Positions 12,180-27,300 of a DNA stretch of 64,000 nt are shown in pieces. Origin of the DNA: Liolophura sinensis (Eukaryota; Mollusca; Polyplacophora; Chitonida; Chitonidae); contig NC_088299.1 in NCBI RefSeq assembly GCF_032854445.1, forward strand, positions 18,221,608-18,285,607, in the 5' to 3' direction. Position 1 is the first letter of the stretch. Every line of letters starts with the position of its first letter. The notes beneath the pieces are model-generated. The model ran no database searches, was not told the DNA's origin, and was given only the letters and a program-made list of their open reading frames with translations. A program made the position numbers and the translations under genes.

Positions 12180-12376
12180 CTTATGACCATGCATGGTTTT
12201 GCTTCGGCTTCTAATCCTTCTCTATCGATTGATATAGCGGTCTGTGAACGCAAACAAAGCAGGCGTCCTATAGCAGAGCCAGTGCTGTACTGTGACAGCC
12301 GCGGCCGTACAGACAGTCCAAGTGTGTGGCGTACGCAGCGCTCGTACAAGGAGTTTGCTTTCAAAATACAGGCGTT
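12180..12376 (+). promoter_or_regulatory. Likely 5' UTR/promoter-proximal region of the NACHT-WD40 gene
   Basis: About 200 bp richer in GC and CpG than the flanks (for example 'CAGCCGCGGCCGTACAGACA'), directly before the ATG at 12377. That ATG opens a short exon with a strong donor. No TATA box or defined motif identified; this is inferred from position and composition. Confidence 0.45.
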
Positions 12377-15300
12377 ATGAATTCGTCCAAACCAAGATCT
12401 AAGGTGGGGTAAGTAGAACATCCGTCTTTTTTTTCCTCACACGGTTAGATCAATACTAGAAAGATTCATCCTGGAATAGCATTTACATGTCAACGTCCAC
12501 GCTATCGCCAGGGCCAAGGTATTACCTTCCACAGTCCATGTTGCCCGTAGTGACGCATGCGGAGAAACAAACAAAACTAGACATCAATGGATCGTCGACA
12601 AAAGCGACAGGTAGAGATCTGTAGAAGGGGAAATAACTCTAGAAGGATCCAGTCCTCTCTTGAATGGACGATGTGAATGCCATTTGTAAGAGTTGAATTG
12701 CCTAGCATAAATGTGTTTTAAATTCATTGAAATAAAATTGTCAACCCACCAGTATGACTATGTGTAAAACCCTCTAGATATTTAAACACAGCGCTCGACT
12801 GTGGGTCTATATCATTTGGAAGATGTTATCTGCATCATGATGTGTGGTACTTGGGCGGATAAAGCTATGTGACATACAAGCGGACTGGGGCATGAGTAGA
12901 CATCAAAGGATTAAAATGTATCATACCTGGACGGATTACGTAGGCATTATTTATCCTGTAACGTCATTTGATGACCTATAGAATTGGCACACAGACTTAA
13001 CAATGGGGTGTTCCAGGTATGAGTTTTCACTACCTCAACCATCGATTACATATGTAGCCTTCTGTTATGTTCTCAGATTATCTTCTCAAACTGACACATA
13101 AGCCGTTGGAATATATTACTGTGTCTGTAAAAATTATCAAATACAGTATTCACTTCGAAACAATTTTTCATTATATGTGTGAATTGCAGGATCTAGTTTC
13201 AGCTATTTATTTCTCACATCTAAAAATCGATAAGCCGATAGTATACTATTTAAGTTATAATATCACATTAAATACAATATATTTTAAAAGTGTTACATTA
13301 ACACTTCAAAAACATTTATTTGGTGATTTATTTTATTGGTGTTTGATCATGTGCAATATTTTGGTATTGAACGTGGTGCGAGTTCAATACCAGCTCGGGA
13401 TACAGAAATAGTGGATTCCCCGCTCTGTGTTCTTGATCTCTTTGTACCGATAATGAACAATTTATTGCCCACTAATATGGTGTGCATACCTGTGTTACAC
13501 GTGGAAAAGTGCGTCAGTAACTTACACAAGGCTGATGTTAATCCCGAGTACTTGATCAGGAGTCTTCCGCCAATATGGTGTGCATATCTGTGTCACACGT
13601 GGAAAGGTGCGTCAGTAAGTTACACAAGGCTGGTGTTAATCCCGAGTACTTGATCAGGAGTCTCCCACCAGTACCGTGTGGATACCTGTGTCACAGGTGG
13701 GAAAGTGCGTCAGTAATTTACATAAGGCTGATGTTAATCCCGAGTACTTGATCAGGAGTCTTCCGCCAATGTGGTGTGCATATCTGTGTCACGTGGGAAA
13801 GTGCGTCAGTAACTTACACAAGGCTGATATTAATTCCGAGTACTTGATCAGGAGTCTCCCGCCAATACCGTGTGCATACCTGTGTCAGACGTGGAAAAGT
13901 GCGTCAGTAACTTACACAAGGCTGATGTTAATCCCGAGTACTTGATCAGGAATCTCCCGCCAATACCGTGTGGATACCTGTGTCACACGTGGAAAAGTGC
14001 GTCAGTAACTTACACAAGGCTGGTGTTAATCCCGAGTACTTGATCAGGAGTCTTCCGCCGATATGGTGTGCATATCTGTGTCACACGTGGGAAAGTGCGT
14101 CAGTAACTTACACAAGGCTGGTGTTAATCCCGAGTACTTGATCAGGAGTCTTCCGCCAATATGGTGTGCATACCTGTGTCAGACGTGGAAAAGTGCGTCA
14201 GTAACTTACGCAAGGCTGGTGTTAATCCCTATGTACTCGATCAGGAGTCTTCCGCCAATATGGTGTGCATATCTGTGTCACACGTGGAAAAGTGCGTCAG
14301 TAACTTACACAAGGCTGGTGTTAATCCCTATGTACTCGATCAGGAGTCTTCCGCCAATATGGTGTGCATACCTGTGTCACAGGTGGGAAAGTGCGTCAGT
14401 AATTTACATAAGGCTGATGTTAATCCCGAGTACTTGATCAGGAGTCTTCCGCCAATATGGTGTGCATATCTGTGTCACACGTGGAAAAGTGCGTCAGTAA
14501 CTTACACAATGCTGGTGTTAATCCCTATGTACTCGATCAGGAGTCTCCCGACAATAAAGCTGAGTGGTGAGAGCAGGGAATGTACAAATTTCTATGATTT
14601 ACACAACATGTTCAGATTTCAAATTCCAAATAACTACTTTATAGGCTTTATGGTTTATAGGTTCGTTTGGTCTCATTTTTCCTAACCCTAAATTTCGTTG
14701 CCTTAGTGTTGTATTTTATGGTCTTTATGGAGATCCCCCCCAAAATACATGGATTTTACAAGAAAAATATAGAATTCTTAATATGTTACATATCAGACAA
14801 GCATGCCTAATAGGTTAAATTTATCAACATATAAGCTTTCTGTTCCATACAGCTCCACGCCACCCAAGCCAACACCGGCTCCAAAACCGACCAGTGGACC
14901 TAAGTCAACCACCGGGGCTAAAATCACGAAGGGTCCAAACACCGGAAAGAATGGCGCCCGGAAGACCAGTGGTGTGTCGGACAATTCGATTAAGAGTCTG
15001 AAACCGCTGACAAAAGAATCACAAGTTAGAAGAGAGATTCTCAGAGGAAAGCTCGACTTAGACTGCCCATCTAATGCCAAGGTCGTCCGTATCTTCACCA
15101 GCAGTACATTCACAGGTAACGTCCACATCCTCACCAACTCTACATTTACAGGTAACGCCCACACCCTCACTAGCAGTATATTCACAGGTAACGTCCACGC
15201 CCTCACTAGCAGTACATTGACAGGTAACGTCCACACCCTCACCATCAGTACATTCACAGGTAACATCCGCATCCTCACCATCAGTACATTCACAGGAAAC

Positions 15301-18300
15301 GTCCACATCCTCATCATCAGTACGTTTACAGGTAACGCCCACACCCTCACGAGCAGTACATTCACAGGTAACATCCACATCCTCACCATCAGTACATTCA
15401 CAGGTAACATCCACATCCTCACCATCAGTACATTCACAGGTAACATCCACATCCTCACCATCAGTACATTCACAGGTAACGTCCACATCTTCACCATCAG
15501 TACATTCACAGGTAACGTCCACATCCTCACCATCAGTACATTCACAGGTAACATCCACATAATCATCATCAGTATATTCACAGGTAACATCCACATCCTC
15601 ACCATCAGTACATTCACAGGTAACGTCCACATCCTCACCATCAGTACATTCACAGCTAATATCCACATACTCACCATCAGTACATTCACAGGTAATATCC
15701 ACATTCTCACCATCAGTACATTCACAGGTAACATCCACATCCTCACCATCAGTACATTCACAGGTAACGTCCACATCCTCACCAACTCTACATTTACAGG
15801 TAACGCCCACACCCTCACTAGCAGTACATTCACAGGTAACGTCCACGCCCTCACTAGCAGTACATTGACAGGTAACGTCCACACCCTCACCATCAGTACA
15901 TTCACAGGTAACATCCGCATCCTCACCATCAGTACATTCACAGGAAACGTCCACATCCTCATCATCAGTACGTTTACAGGTAACGCCCACACCCTCACGA
16001 GCAGTACATTCACAGGTAACATCCACATCCTCACCATCAGTACATTCACAGGTAACATCCACATCCTCACCATCAGTACATTCACAGGTAACGTCCACAT
16101 CCTCACCATCAGTACATTCACAGGTAACGTCCACATCTTCACCATCAGTACATTCACAGGTAACGTCCACATCCTCACCATCAGTACATTCACAGGTAAT
16201 ATCCACATTCTCACCATCAGTACATTGACAGGTAACATCCACATCCTCACCATCAGTACATTCACAGGTAACGTCCACATCCTCACCAACTCTACATTTA
16301 CAGGTAACGCCCACACCCTCACTAGCAGTACATTCACAGGTAACGTCCACGCCCTCACTAGCAGTACATTGACAGGTAACGTCCACACCCTCACCATCAG
16401 TACATTCACAGGTAACATCCACATCTTCACCATCAGTACATTCACAGGTAACATCCACATCCTCACCATCAGTATATTCACAGGTAACATCCACATCCTC
16501 ACCATCAGTACATTCACAGGTAACGTCCACATCCTCACCATCAGTACATTCACAGCTAATATCCACATACTCACCATCAGTACATTCACAGGTAATATCC
16601 ACATTCTCACCATCAGTACATTGACAGGTAACATCCACATCCTCACCATCAGTACATTCACAGGTAACGTCCACATCTTCACCATCAGTACATTCACAGG
16701 TAACGTCCACATCCTCACCATCAGTACATTCACAGGTAACATCCACATAATCATCATCAGTATATTCACAGGTAACATCCACATCCTCACCATCAGTACA
16801 TTCACAGGTAACGTCCACATCCTCACCATCAGTACATTCACAGCTAATATCCACATACTCACCATCAGTACATTCACAGGTAATATCCACATTCTCACCA
16901 TCAGTACATTCACAGGTAACATCCACATCCTCACCATCAGTACATTCACAGGTAACGTCCACATCCTCACCAACTCTACATTTACAGGTAACGCCCACAC
17001 CCTCACTAGCAGTACATTCACAGGTAACGTCCACGCCCTCACTAGCAGTACATTGACAGGTAACGTCCACACCCTCACCATCAGTACATTCACAGGTAAC
17101 ATCCGCATCCTCACCATCAGTACATTCACAGGAAACGTCCACATCCTCATCATCAGTACGTTTACAGGTAACGCCCACACCCTCACGAGCAGTACATTCA
17201 CAGGTAACATCCACATCCTCACCATCAGTACATTCACAGGTAACATCCACATCCTCACCATCAGTACATTCACAGGTAACATCCACATCCTCACCATCAG
17301 TACAATCACAGGTAACGTCCACATCTTCACCATCAGTACATTCACAGGTAACGTCCACATCCTCACCATCAGTACATTCACAGGTAACATCCACATAATC
17401 ATCATCAGTATATTCACAGGTAACATCCACATCCTCACCATCAGTACATTCACAGGTAACGTCCACATCCTCACCATCAGTACATTCACAGCTAATATCC
17501 ACATACTCACCATCAGTACATTCACAGGTAATATCCACATTCTCACCATCAGTACATTGACAGGTAACATCCACATCCTCACCATCAGTACATTCACAGG
17601 TAACGTCCACATCCTCACCATCAGTACATTCACAGGTAACATCCACATCCTCACCATCAGTACATTCACAGGTAACATCCACATAATCATCATCAGTATA
17701 TTCACAGGTAACATCCACATCCTCACCATCAGTACATTCACAGGTAACGTCCACATCCTCACCATCAGTACATTCACAGGTAACATCCACATCCTCACCA
17801 TCAGTACATTCACAGGTAACGTTCACATCCTCACCATCAGTACATTCACAGGTAACATCCACATCCTCACCATCAGTACATTCACAGATGACATCCACAT
17901 CCTCATCAGCAGTATATTCACGGGTAACATCCACATCCTCACCATCAGTACATTCACAGGTAACGTCCACATCTTCACCATCAGTACATTCACAGGTAAC
18001 GTTCACATCCTCACCATCAGTACATTCACAGGTAACGTCCACATCCTCACCATCAGTACATTCACAGGTAACATCCACATCCTCATCAACATTACATTCA
18101 CAGGTAACATCCACATCCTCTCCATCAGTGCATTCACAGGTAACGTCCACATCCTCACCATCAGAGAATGAAGAAATTGGATAATCAGTCTATTGATAAC
18201 TCTTACTTCTTTAACTGCTTCCTGCTATAAACTGATCACTCTGTGTAGGTACTGCATTTTTCACACGTACCGATGGTCTTGTTTTGCTTTTTGACCAGAC

Positions 18301-21300
18301 TCTTCTCACGAGAGAAATGCATTAATGGCCCGAGTGTATCCTAAATTGAAGAGCCTGTGTCAAGAGGCAGGGTACGAGTTCCAGGTCGTGGACATGAGAT
18401 GGGGAGTACGAGACGAAGCCACTGACAATCACATGACCACGGAGCTGTGTCTACGAGAGGTTAAAAATTGCCAACGATTATCAACTGGACCGAATTTTGT
18501 TGTAAGATATATACCACGTCTTGTTAATATGTATTTGGACAGGCGTCTGTTTGATGAAAGCGATTTGTCAAGAAGGATTAAAAGAAAACATGCTACCGTT
18601 CAACTTTATGATGTTTTCCAAAGTTTATGATCTGAAAAGGGATCATTTGCTATAAGAAATTCACAGGTGGATTTGGTAGAAAATGGTGTTACGAATCTAA
18701 GGTATCAGAGATACATTTTGTCATGTATTTCATGAAAATTATTCTTACTTAGAATAATTCTTCACTACTGTATTTGTTTGAGATATGGATAGTCAGGCAT
18801 TACATACCGTATAACAGCAGTTGAGTAGTTTGTGTTGTAGTAAGATTTGTCTCGCTCCAGTCTAATGTCTCTCATCAAACTGTCACGCTTGACTTACGTG
18901 CTATGAATACGCATCAGCTGATTTTTTTTTCTCATTAAAGGAGTTTGGACTTATCGAATCTTGTGCTGCATGAGTCCCAAATTAATAACACATTTTATAT
19001 TTTCTGATTCCAGACGTTTTTATCACATAAGTATGGCTACAGATCATTTCCGAGTAAAATAGAAGCCAGGGAGTTCGAGAAAATGTTTGGTAAAATAGAA
19101 GGCAGTGAAGACAAGGAGCTGGTAAACAAGTAAGATTGTCACTCTTATTTTTGTGGTGTTTGCCAGAAAAACTGTTCAGATGCCAAACACTTTGTGATTT
19201 ATTTATTTATGTGATTGGTATTTTACACCAAAATCAGGAATATTTTACTTACACAACGTCTGAAAGCATTGTGGTGGAAGGAAGTTGGGCAGAGCCCAGA
19301 GAAAGTCCACGACCATCCGCAGGCTGCTGCAAGGTCTTCCCAGTTAATGCCACAGAAGAAAGCAAGACTTGTGTATATGTTGGAAAATTTTTGGGGCTGA
19401 TATACATTGGTTATAGATGTTGTAAAACCATAAGAAAATGAGAAAATATTAACTTTGTGAAATCAAAGTGTATATTGTGCATATTGATTCATTCCACTGT
19501 GATTGTAATCTAGGAAGGATCAGAAATGAGTGTAACATAGACATATTGAGTACAACATACATTTCATATTTGCTCTGCCATGATACTAAATGGTGTTTTT
19601 TTCCGTGTTTACTTCTAGGTGGTTTAAGAAGGACGACAACTCTGTGCCTTCATCCTACCTCTTCCTACCTGTCAGCACGCACTTTCCGGACTTCATTTCC
19701 AGTGACACAGACAAACGGTCAGCCGCCAAACAAGCATGGAACGAAGAAAGCATCAAAGTGAAGGAAATAGTTGTAAACATTGCTGAAAAGGTGCTACCAC
19801 CGAATGACCGGAACAAGTACATGATATCAGGTAACCAAGAACGTTTGTGTTCTCATATAAATGATGATATCTAAATCCGAACTGGTGTGAATCTCAGGAT
19901 ATTAAAATAATATTAGTACCTTTTTGCTTGATAGACTGGCAGTGATATATAAAAATATGTGTACATCGATTTGTTGGTATGTTCATGTCCACTGGTGGAC
20001 ACGTTATTTAAAATGGCAGTGTATTCTTGAGAACGGCGTAAATCACCAATCAAATATGTAAGCTGTCAATGTTTGTACTTTGCTACCAATAAACATATAT
20101 AGTTTGTGAACCGCTCTAACTAATGCCTCATTCTTTACGTCTCCATCCCTTCTATCCATCAGTGACCGAAGCGGAGATAAAGGCGGGGATTCTGTCAGCT
20201 GATGACGTGAACAACCATTGTGTCTGGTTTAAGCGACTTATACCGGAAATAGAAGACAAGGAAAAATCGGACCTGTTGACAAAGTATATTGGTGAGATTT
20301 CCAATAAAGCTGGTCAAGTTATCGAAATATATATAGAAATATAAGCATTGCAGTAGCTTTTTATGCCGCACAGACCATTACAGAAACGAAAGCTTCTAGA
20401 TGCTAATGCCAGTACTACAGTCATATCAAGGCCTTATAAGAAAACGGAAATAGGAAACGATTTTATGGATTGTTTGAAAAGGTAAACAATTTTTTTTGTG
20501 AAGATGTCAAAACTCAGTTTTCCAAAGTGGAAATCAGTGGTAACAAAGTTTCGTTGTTTCACAGATTTTTCGTCGTCAGAGAGGGAGCAGACTCAGAAAA
20601 GAGTTCTGCTGAAAGAACTAGCGCAGAAGAAACTACCGGCTGTGTTAGGGGCATCTCAGATCCACAGCCATGTTGTTCACTGGACGGAGAAAGGTCAGTA
20701 TGCTGGTTACGACACGGGTTCCCGCGCATCTGTTTTGAGGAAATAGGTAGAACAACCAAATGACTTTGCAACAGAACGTCACGGTTATACATATGGTTGT
20801 GTGCGTTATCGGTTGTCTTTCCTTCCGGTGAAACGCGACATTTGCCCTGGCGTGAGTGTACGTATGATTATAGCTTGGAGAACCCGCGCAAGCCCAGTTG
20901 TAGAAAATTACAGACATCACTCAATGAAATGTGATTCTCATTTGATCTAAAGCAAGGAAACCCAAATCTATCCACCTTTTGCCTTAACTGAGCTTTGGCC
21001 ATTCTTTATAGTGTGATATAAATAGTAAACTTCAGAAACATATATTCGACCGCTTTTCTCCGCACCTAAAGCAAAGAATGCAAAGGTTTGTACTTCATAG
21101 AATGGCCTATATACATTTACCTTTCCCATTCTTTGAATATTACATGTAGGTATTGACCCCGAAGGCAATGAAGATCATAAGAAATACATCGATGATCTTT
21201 GTGAGGACTTTGACAAGACAATTACGGATATGATCACGACTGGAATAGACGAGAGGAACAAGCACGCTATAGCTGATGATCTGTATGAAGAAGTTCTGCA

Positions 21301-24300
21301 GCACACGCGGTTTGCACAGGCTAAATGCCGAAGTTTCCATGGCAGGGACGAGATGCTGGAGGTATGAATGTCTGCGTTTTTACATATACACCTCCACTGA
21401 TCTGACAACCAAGATCGCCAACTCAAGCCAACCATCGGTGTCGTATAGCAATAATTTATGTTTTATTACTTTGGAGATTAACAACCTGCTGTCGTCACAT
21501 GACGTATGTTTCAGTCACACAGACTTGATGCCGCAAGTCTACTTATCGTTAGAGCTGGATTCCTGCAGTATCAGGGATCAGTTTGTTCAAAAGTGTTTTA
21601 AAACTTAATACCAGATTTAACTTAAACTTAAATGTTGTACTTAGCCTGAAGAAATGTCTACCAGTGTATTAAATATGAACTAAATATGTCGCTGTAAATC
21701 TTTGACTTTGGACAACTACATTGGCTGTTGAGTTTGGCTAAAATTTTGAATATAATATGTGACTCAATACCAGTATTAGCTAATACACTTTCGAACAACT
21801 GAACCCTAGGTTTTGTGTATAAGAATTGTTGCTATTACAAAAGCTGATATCTCAGTGCTACGGGACCTTGTATGGTAGGGCGGGGAATCGGCCCCAGTGC
21901 TGGAAACTGTGCACCTCTGAACACACTCGTAAGGCTATTTCTTTTTCATGTCTGTTATAATGGGTTTTTTCCTGTTATATAGCAAGAATGCATTGAAGCA
22001 ATTTAAAACTCATAAAACCGAAAAACTGGTAGCCTGCTACAGTTACACTGAAATATCTTTTTTGCATTTGACACTGTAGAATGGGGAAGATCACTGCACC
22101 ACAAATGTAGCTTTCTGAAAAGTTTTTGAGCACGCAGTTATGCACCAATTAATTAAAAACATGTATAACAAATGGTCAGCCTTATACTTCCGCATGTTAA
22201 TGTCAATGACAGCTAGAGGACCGCATATGCTCTTCACCAGGATTCACGTATGATTTCGCTATAGTGTATGTAACACCATGGCTTCATTATTATCGACTCT
22301 GTAAAACCTAAAACTCTGTAAACTCTTCCTCGAGGTAAAACCTGTTCTCTAGAGTGACTTGGTTCTTTCACTGTACTATGAAGGATACCTCAGAGACTGT
22401 GGCAGAAATACGGATTTTAAAGTTGTCAAAGTATGACTAAACTCATCACGTTATAAAGTTTATTTTTTACTTATGAAGACAAATGCTAACCAAAACGAAA
22501 CTTCGACAGCACGTGGAAACACACACAAGATAGTTTCGGTATTTTTTGGTTAACGTTGATCTTCGTACTGTAAATAAAAAACAAGTGCCTCGTTTGATCG
22601 AAAAATTGATCTAGAGGGAGAATTAAGCAACCTTGAGTGCTTCGACCAAGTTTTGTACTTCTCATTCGGAAATTTACAGAGCTTTACAGAGTTTGAAATT
22701 TGCACTTTCTAATCGTACCTCTCTGAGGTCGATTCTCCGCCTTACCATACCAGGTCCTTTGATGTCTAAATCTGGTCAGGTGTTGCTTTATTACCAGATT
22801 CCTGCTAAATTATGTTACCTCGATCTTCACCAAAACCGACAGATCTTAAATACGCTACAGTCAAATTTATAATAGAAAGTAGCCTTACAAATGCACGTGT
22901 ATCGTGTTGAGAAAATCAGCTTTAGAACATTCCTGGCTTCCATGTTTTCCGTTGGTCTTAGACAATCAAGGCTTACATATTGGGAACGAGTCGCTCACCT
23001 CTGGTTGTACACGGATCATCTGGAAGCGGGAAGACGTCAGTAATGGCCAAGGCTGCCATGTCGGCTAAATCTTGGGTGGACGGGGGGAGCAAAGGCGTGA
23101 TCATCCTGAGGTAACACTGGCACTGTAATTCCACGTCATACGTCACACCTCATGTTACAAATACAATGCTACCCGTGTTTTTATTTCAAAATACGTCAAT
23201 AATCCAAATGTGATACCCGTATCGCAGTTTAATAACGATCTAATTCGATTCATAGTTAGATTCAGGTTTAAGATGGTGGTCAGGTCTATGGGCCTAAACA
23301 TTCGATTGCGGTATAATAGGTTTCGGCGAGTTTGCCGCTGACGAAATGCGCCATACATACGATACGTTTGAAAACGTTCACATTAGAATATACAGTCGAA
23401 ATAGGAAATTATAGTCTCATCAGAATTACTAAGCTCTGTCTACCAGTTTCTGTGTATTTTATTTTGGAACTGGACGAGCAAATTTAGTTGTTTCATATTA
23501 GATTTTTTCTGATACTTATTAAACCGTCAACCAAGTATCATTTATGTATGCTCTTGGATCCGCAGAAAATTTTGTAATTTTGTTTTTGGCTTCAAATGGA
23601 TGTACATTATACACTCGTGTCTGTGATTACAGATTTCTGGGCACTACACCAGACAGCACGGATATTACAAGTCTACTCACAAGCATCATCAAACAGGTTC
23701 TGGCTCTGGCTAAGATAACCAACGACATTCCAACGGTAAGATGTCGCCAGAACCGACCGCGGCTTTTGTCAGTTATTGATGTTGATGTGCTATATTATCT
23801 TAATATCTGAAGGGAAGCCTTATGCTCAGTCACCTGTGCTATATAGGTCTTTCCTTGAACCTTAAGTGCCACTTTAGGAGTTATTCCGACCAACAATCAT
23901 ACAGCATGATATACTGAGTAATTCTAGACAAGTGACGTCTAATCAACTGCGATTAACATTGCATTTTCTACCTACTTCTGCTTAAGCCATGCTTCTGTGT
24001 GGCGTTTAGTTTGCTGCTATTTAAAAAAATATATGAACAGTTGGAATAAACCCAAATGAAGTAAACTGACAAGAGGCCGTATTTCACTGGTCATGTGCGA
24101 CCATTTGAAAGTTATCACTCTGTTGTCGCAGCTGCGGTTTTATTTTCAGTTGTACATTTTTTATTATATAGCGTCTTGGTATGGCAGTTGTTGCCCTTGT
24201 TATGTACATAGTACACCGGTATCTTCAGTGAACCGTACATGTAAATTAATCAATGAATCAATTTTGCAGGAATTGAAGGACATCGTGGAGTTATTTCACA

Positions 24301-27300
24301 AGACGTTGTCCAGTCTTCCACCTGGAAGCACACTCGTCTTGTTTCTCGACTCTCTTGACCAGCTGGATCCGAGCCACGGGGCCCGACAGCTTAGCTGGCT
24401 ACCCAGACATCTTCCTCCCCATGTCAAAATCGTGGTGTCAACTCTCCCAGAGCCGATCTACGAATGCTTCCCAAGATTGCAGGTAATGAAATATTGACAG
24501 GTGGTGTAAACATAATCAGGCAAATGTTGAAAATACGAACTAGATTGAATCAGCAACTTACTTAACTTCAAGTCGACTATGTTGTAGAAATGTAAAAGAA
24601 AATACAGCATGAGTTTGGGGAGTAATGGGAAGGTATATCTTTCGAGGACTTCAAAAGGATCTAGTACATTGCATTTATCATAGTGTATCATTAGCATATA
24701 CTGGCATCCCCCTGGGCGTAAAAGCCATTATACCTGGCTGTTGTGACAGGTGACTGTGAAGGACACAAAGCAGTTCCTGGAGGTGCCGACCCTACCTGAC
24801 AAGGACGTGAGCAGTATTCTGGACAGCTGGCTCACACTGGAGAACCGCCGACTGACCACTGACCAGAAGACGGCCGTGCTGGATGCCTTCAAACACTGCC
24901 CAATACCGTTATTTCTCAAGTTGTCATTTGACGAAGCCTGCAGATGGAAATCGTTTGAACGGCCTGAAGACGCCGTGCTTCAAACCACGGTCAGGGCTGC
25001 CATCAACAGTCTGTTTGACCGGGTAGAGATGCTGCATGGCAAGGTCTTTGTGTCAAGAGCTTTAACTCTGCTCACACTCTGTAAGTTCCGGAACGCTAGA
25101 AAAACTTTGATTAATTAAGATTCGTATGATCAAAATCATGCCCTGTAAATTCAAAAATATTATTATTTTTGTCAATAACCGTGTCCTGTTATAAAACTGC
25201 CCAGTTTCAAACACGTCCCTCAGTACATTGTTTATATTCCTAAGCACTTAGTTATTGTAAATTATACCAATTGTATAATGATTCAACCACATAACTGAAT
25301 GTAATGTTTGCAAATGTAAACCTTTATTTACATCCATATTAAATGGAAACACGATGCCCAATATCAGTGACGAATGTAGGCCTACGGTGTGTACCTCAAG
25401 CCAACATGTAACTGAGATATATGGTTGTTGTCAGCTGTGAGCGGACTTACAGAGAGCGAGCTGGAGGACATCTTGTCATGCGATGAGGAGGTGTTGAATG
25501 ATGTGTACCAGTATTGGCTGCCTCCTGTCCGACGGTTACCTCCCCTTCTGCTTGTGCGGATGAAGGCGGACCTAGGAGAATACCTTGGTACAGCTTTTGC
25601 CTAATTTTGTATACGTGTAGTACTCAAAAGGAAATCTCCACAATGAGTGCTATCAACGCTAATAAATAAATAAATAAATATAGAAATAAATAAATAAATA
25701 GAATTAGAATCGTAAGGCGTTCTGTCTATTCTTTTTCACTCATAATTTTGTAGTAACACCTAAGACAGTACGAAGCTGTGTCTTTAAAGCGGACTATCGA
25801 CTTTTAGCATTTCCATTTGGTTTGAATCTACATAACATTGCTGATTTCGACCCTTTGTTATATTTATTTGGTAATTAGCATTTATCTTCGGGTGTACAAG
25901 CCTAACTCAGCCATATCATGGCTTTCTGCTTCACAGTGGATCGGGGTGCGGACGGGGTACGAGTGTTCTACTGGTATCATCGTCAGTTTATAGAGACGGC
26001 TACAGACAGATACTGTTCAGACGAGCAGGTCAACACGAAAGTACACACCCTGCTGGCGGACTACTTCCGGGGAACGTGGAATGGTATGTTAATATGAAGA
26101 CTATATAACAAAGAGAGTAAAATCAATGTAGCGACATCAGTTAGGGTTCAAAGTCCAACCTCACACACCCCAATCACTGATGGAGAAATGCTCAAGGTGC
26201 TGTTTTGTAGGTCTATACCGAGGTACCCAGAAGATGATCAACAGTGAACAGGTGTTCAGTTCCAAACTTCGGTAGCGCTCCGAGCTCTTGATATGTTACT
26301 GTATTTCCTTGTAATTATTCTTGATAGGCGGCTGTAATGGCAGTGCAGATCCCACATTTAACACCGTGGTTTTCCCCATTTTTACAGGTGCAGCTAAGTC
26401 CTTCACGGACAGCACAGGTCAGGATGGGGAAGCAGACCGCTTTGTGGCCGCTCAGCCCCTCAGCTTTGGGAGCAATCCGAACATGAGGAAACTGAACAAT
26501 CTACCCCATCATCTGATCTGTGCCAATATGTTGAGTGTCCTGAAACAAGACGTCTGCCTCAACATGGAGTTTCTGTTAGCCAAGTTAAAGGCCTCTTCTC
26601 TCAGGTAAGACTTCCCTCAGGTAAAGGGTGACTTCATACTCGTACATCAAGCCAATATAGCTCCCCTTGCTTACGTACCGAATTCCCTTGATCACCGATG
26701 GTCTTATGCAATATAAAGACGCGAATAAAGACGTCATTCGTGTTTCGGAGAGCAAAATATCTTCGTTTCTAAGATATTTCATTTCCGAATGGATACAGTT
26801 GAAATAAGCCTGTTCGTTGTTCAGATTTGTACTCGACGATTTTGAGGAAGCGAGGCAAACATTTCCGGATGACGAGGACATCAACCTGGTCCTAGAAGCC
26901 CTGAGGTTGTCCCAAGATGCACTGCTGTATGATCCAAAGGAGTTGCCATGCCAACTGCTGGGCCGACTTCCTGCAGAGAAAGAGGTGCGATAAACGTATA
27001 AATATTACCTTTTGTCATTCCGAGGAGTCTCTTCTGTGTTTTTTTTTGAGGGGGGGGGGGGGGGGGCATGAATAACGCTTCAGTGGCGCAAGAAATTTGA
27101 ACATTTCTTTATTTATTCAGTTCTGTCAGCCGCCTAAAGCGTTTTTCCGACCACAGGCTAATTTGTTTATTTATTTGATTTGTGTTTTACGCCGAATATT
27201 TCAAGAATATTTCACTTATACGACGGCGGCCAGCATTATGGTGGGACAAAATCGGGCAGAGCCCGGGGGAAACTCAGGACCATCCTCAGGTAGCTGGCAG

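Noticed and set aside
12098-12421. 107-codon minus-strand frame
   Set aside because: It overlaps the CpG-rich leader of the plus-strand NACHT-WD40 gene and has no recognisable motif.
15091-18165. CRISPR-like array of short regular repeats
   Set aside because: There are no unique spacers; units are contiguous 36-bp tandem copies in an animal gene.
14793-18171. Open reading frames of over 1,000 codons on both strands
   Set aside because: They are made by a 36-bp repeat without stops in several frames. Only the first 105 codons of the plus frame (up to 15115) belong to a recognisable protein.
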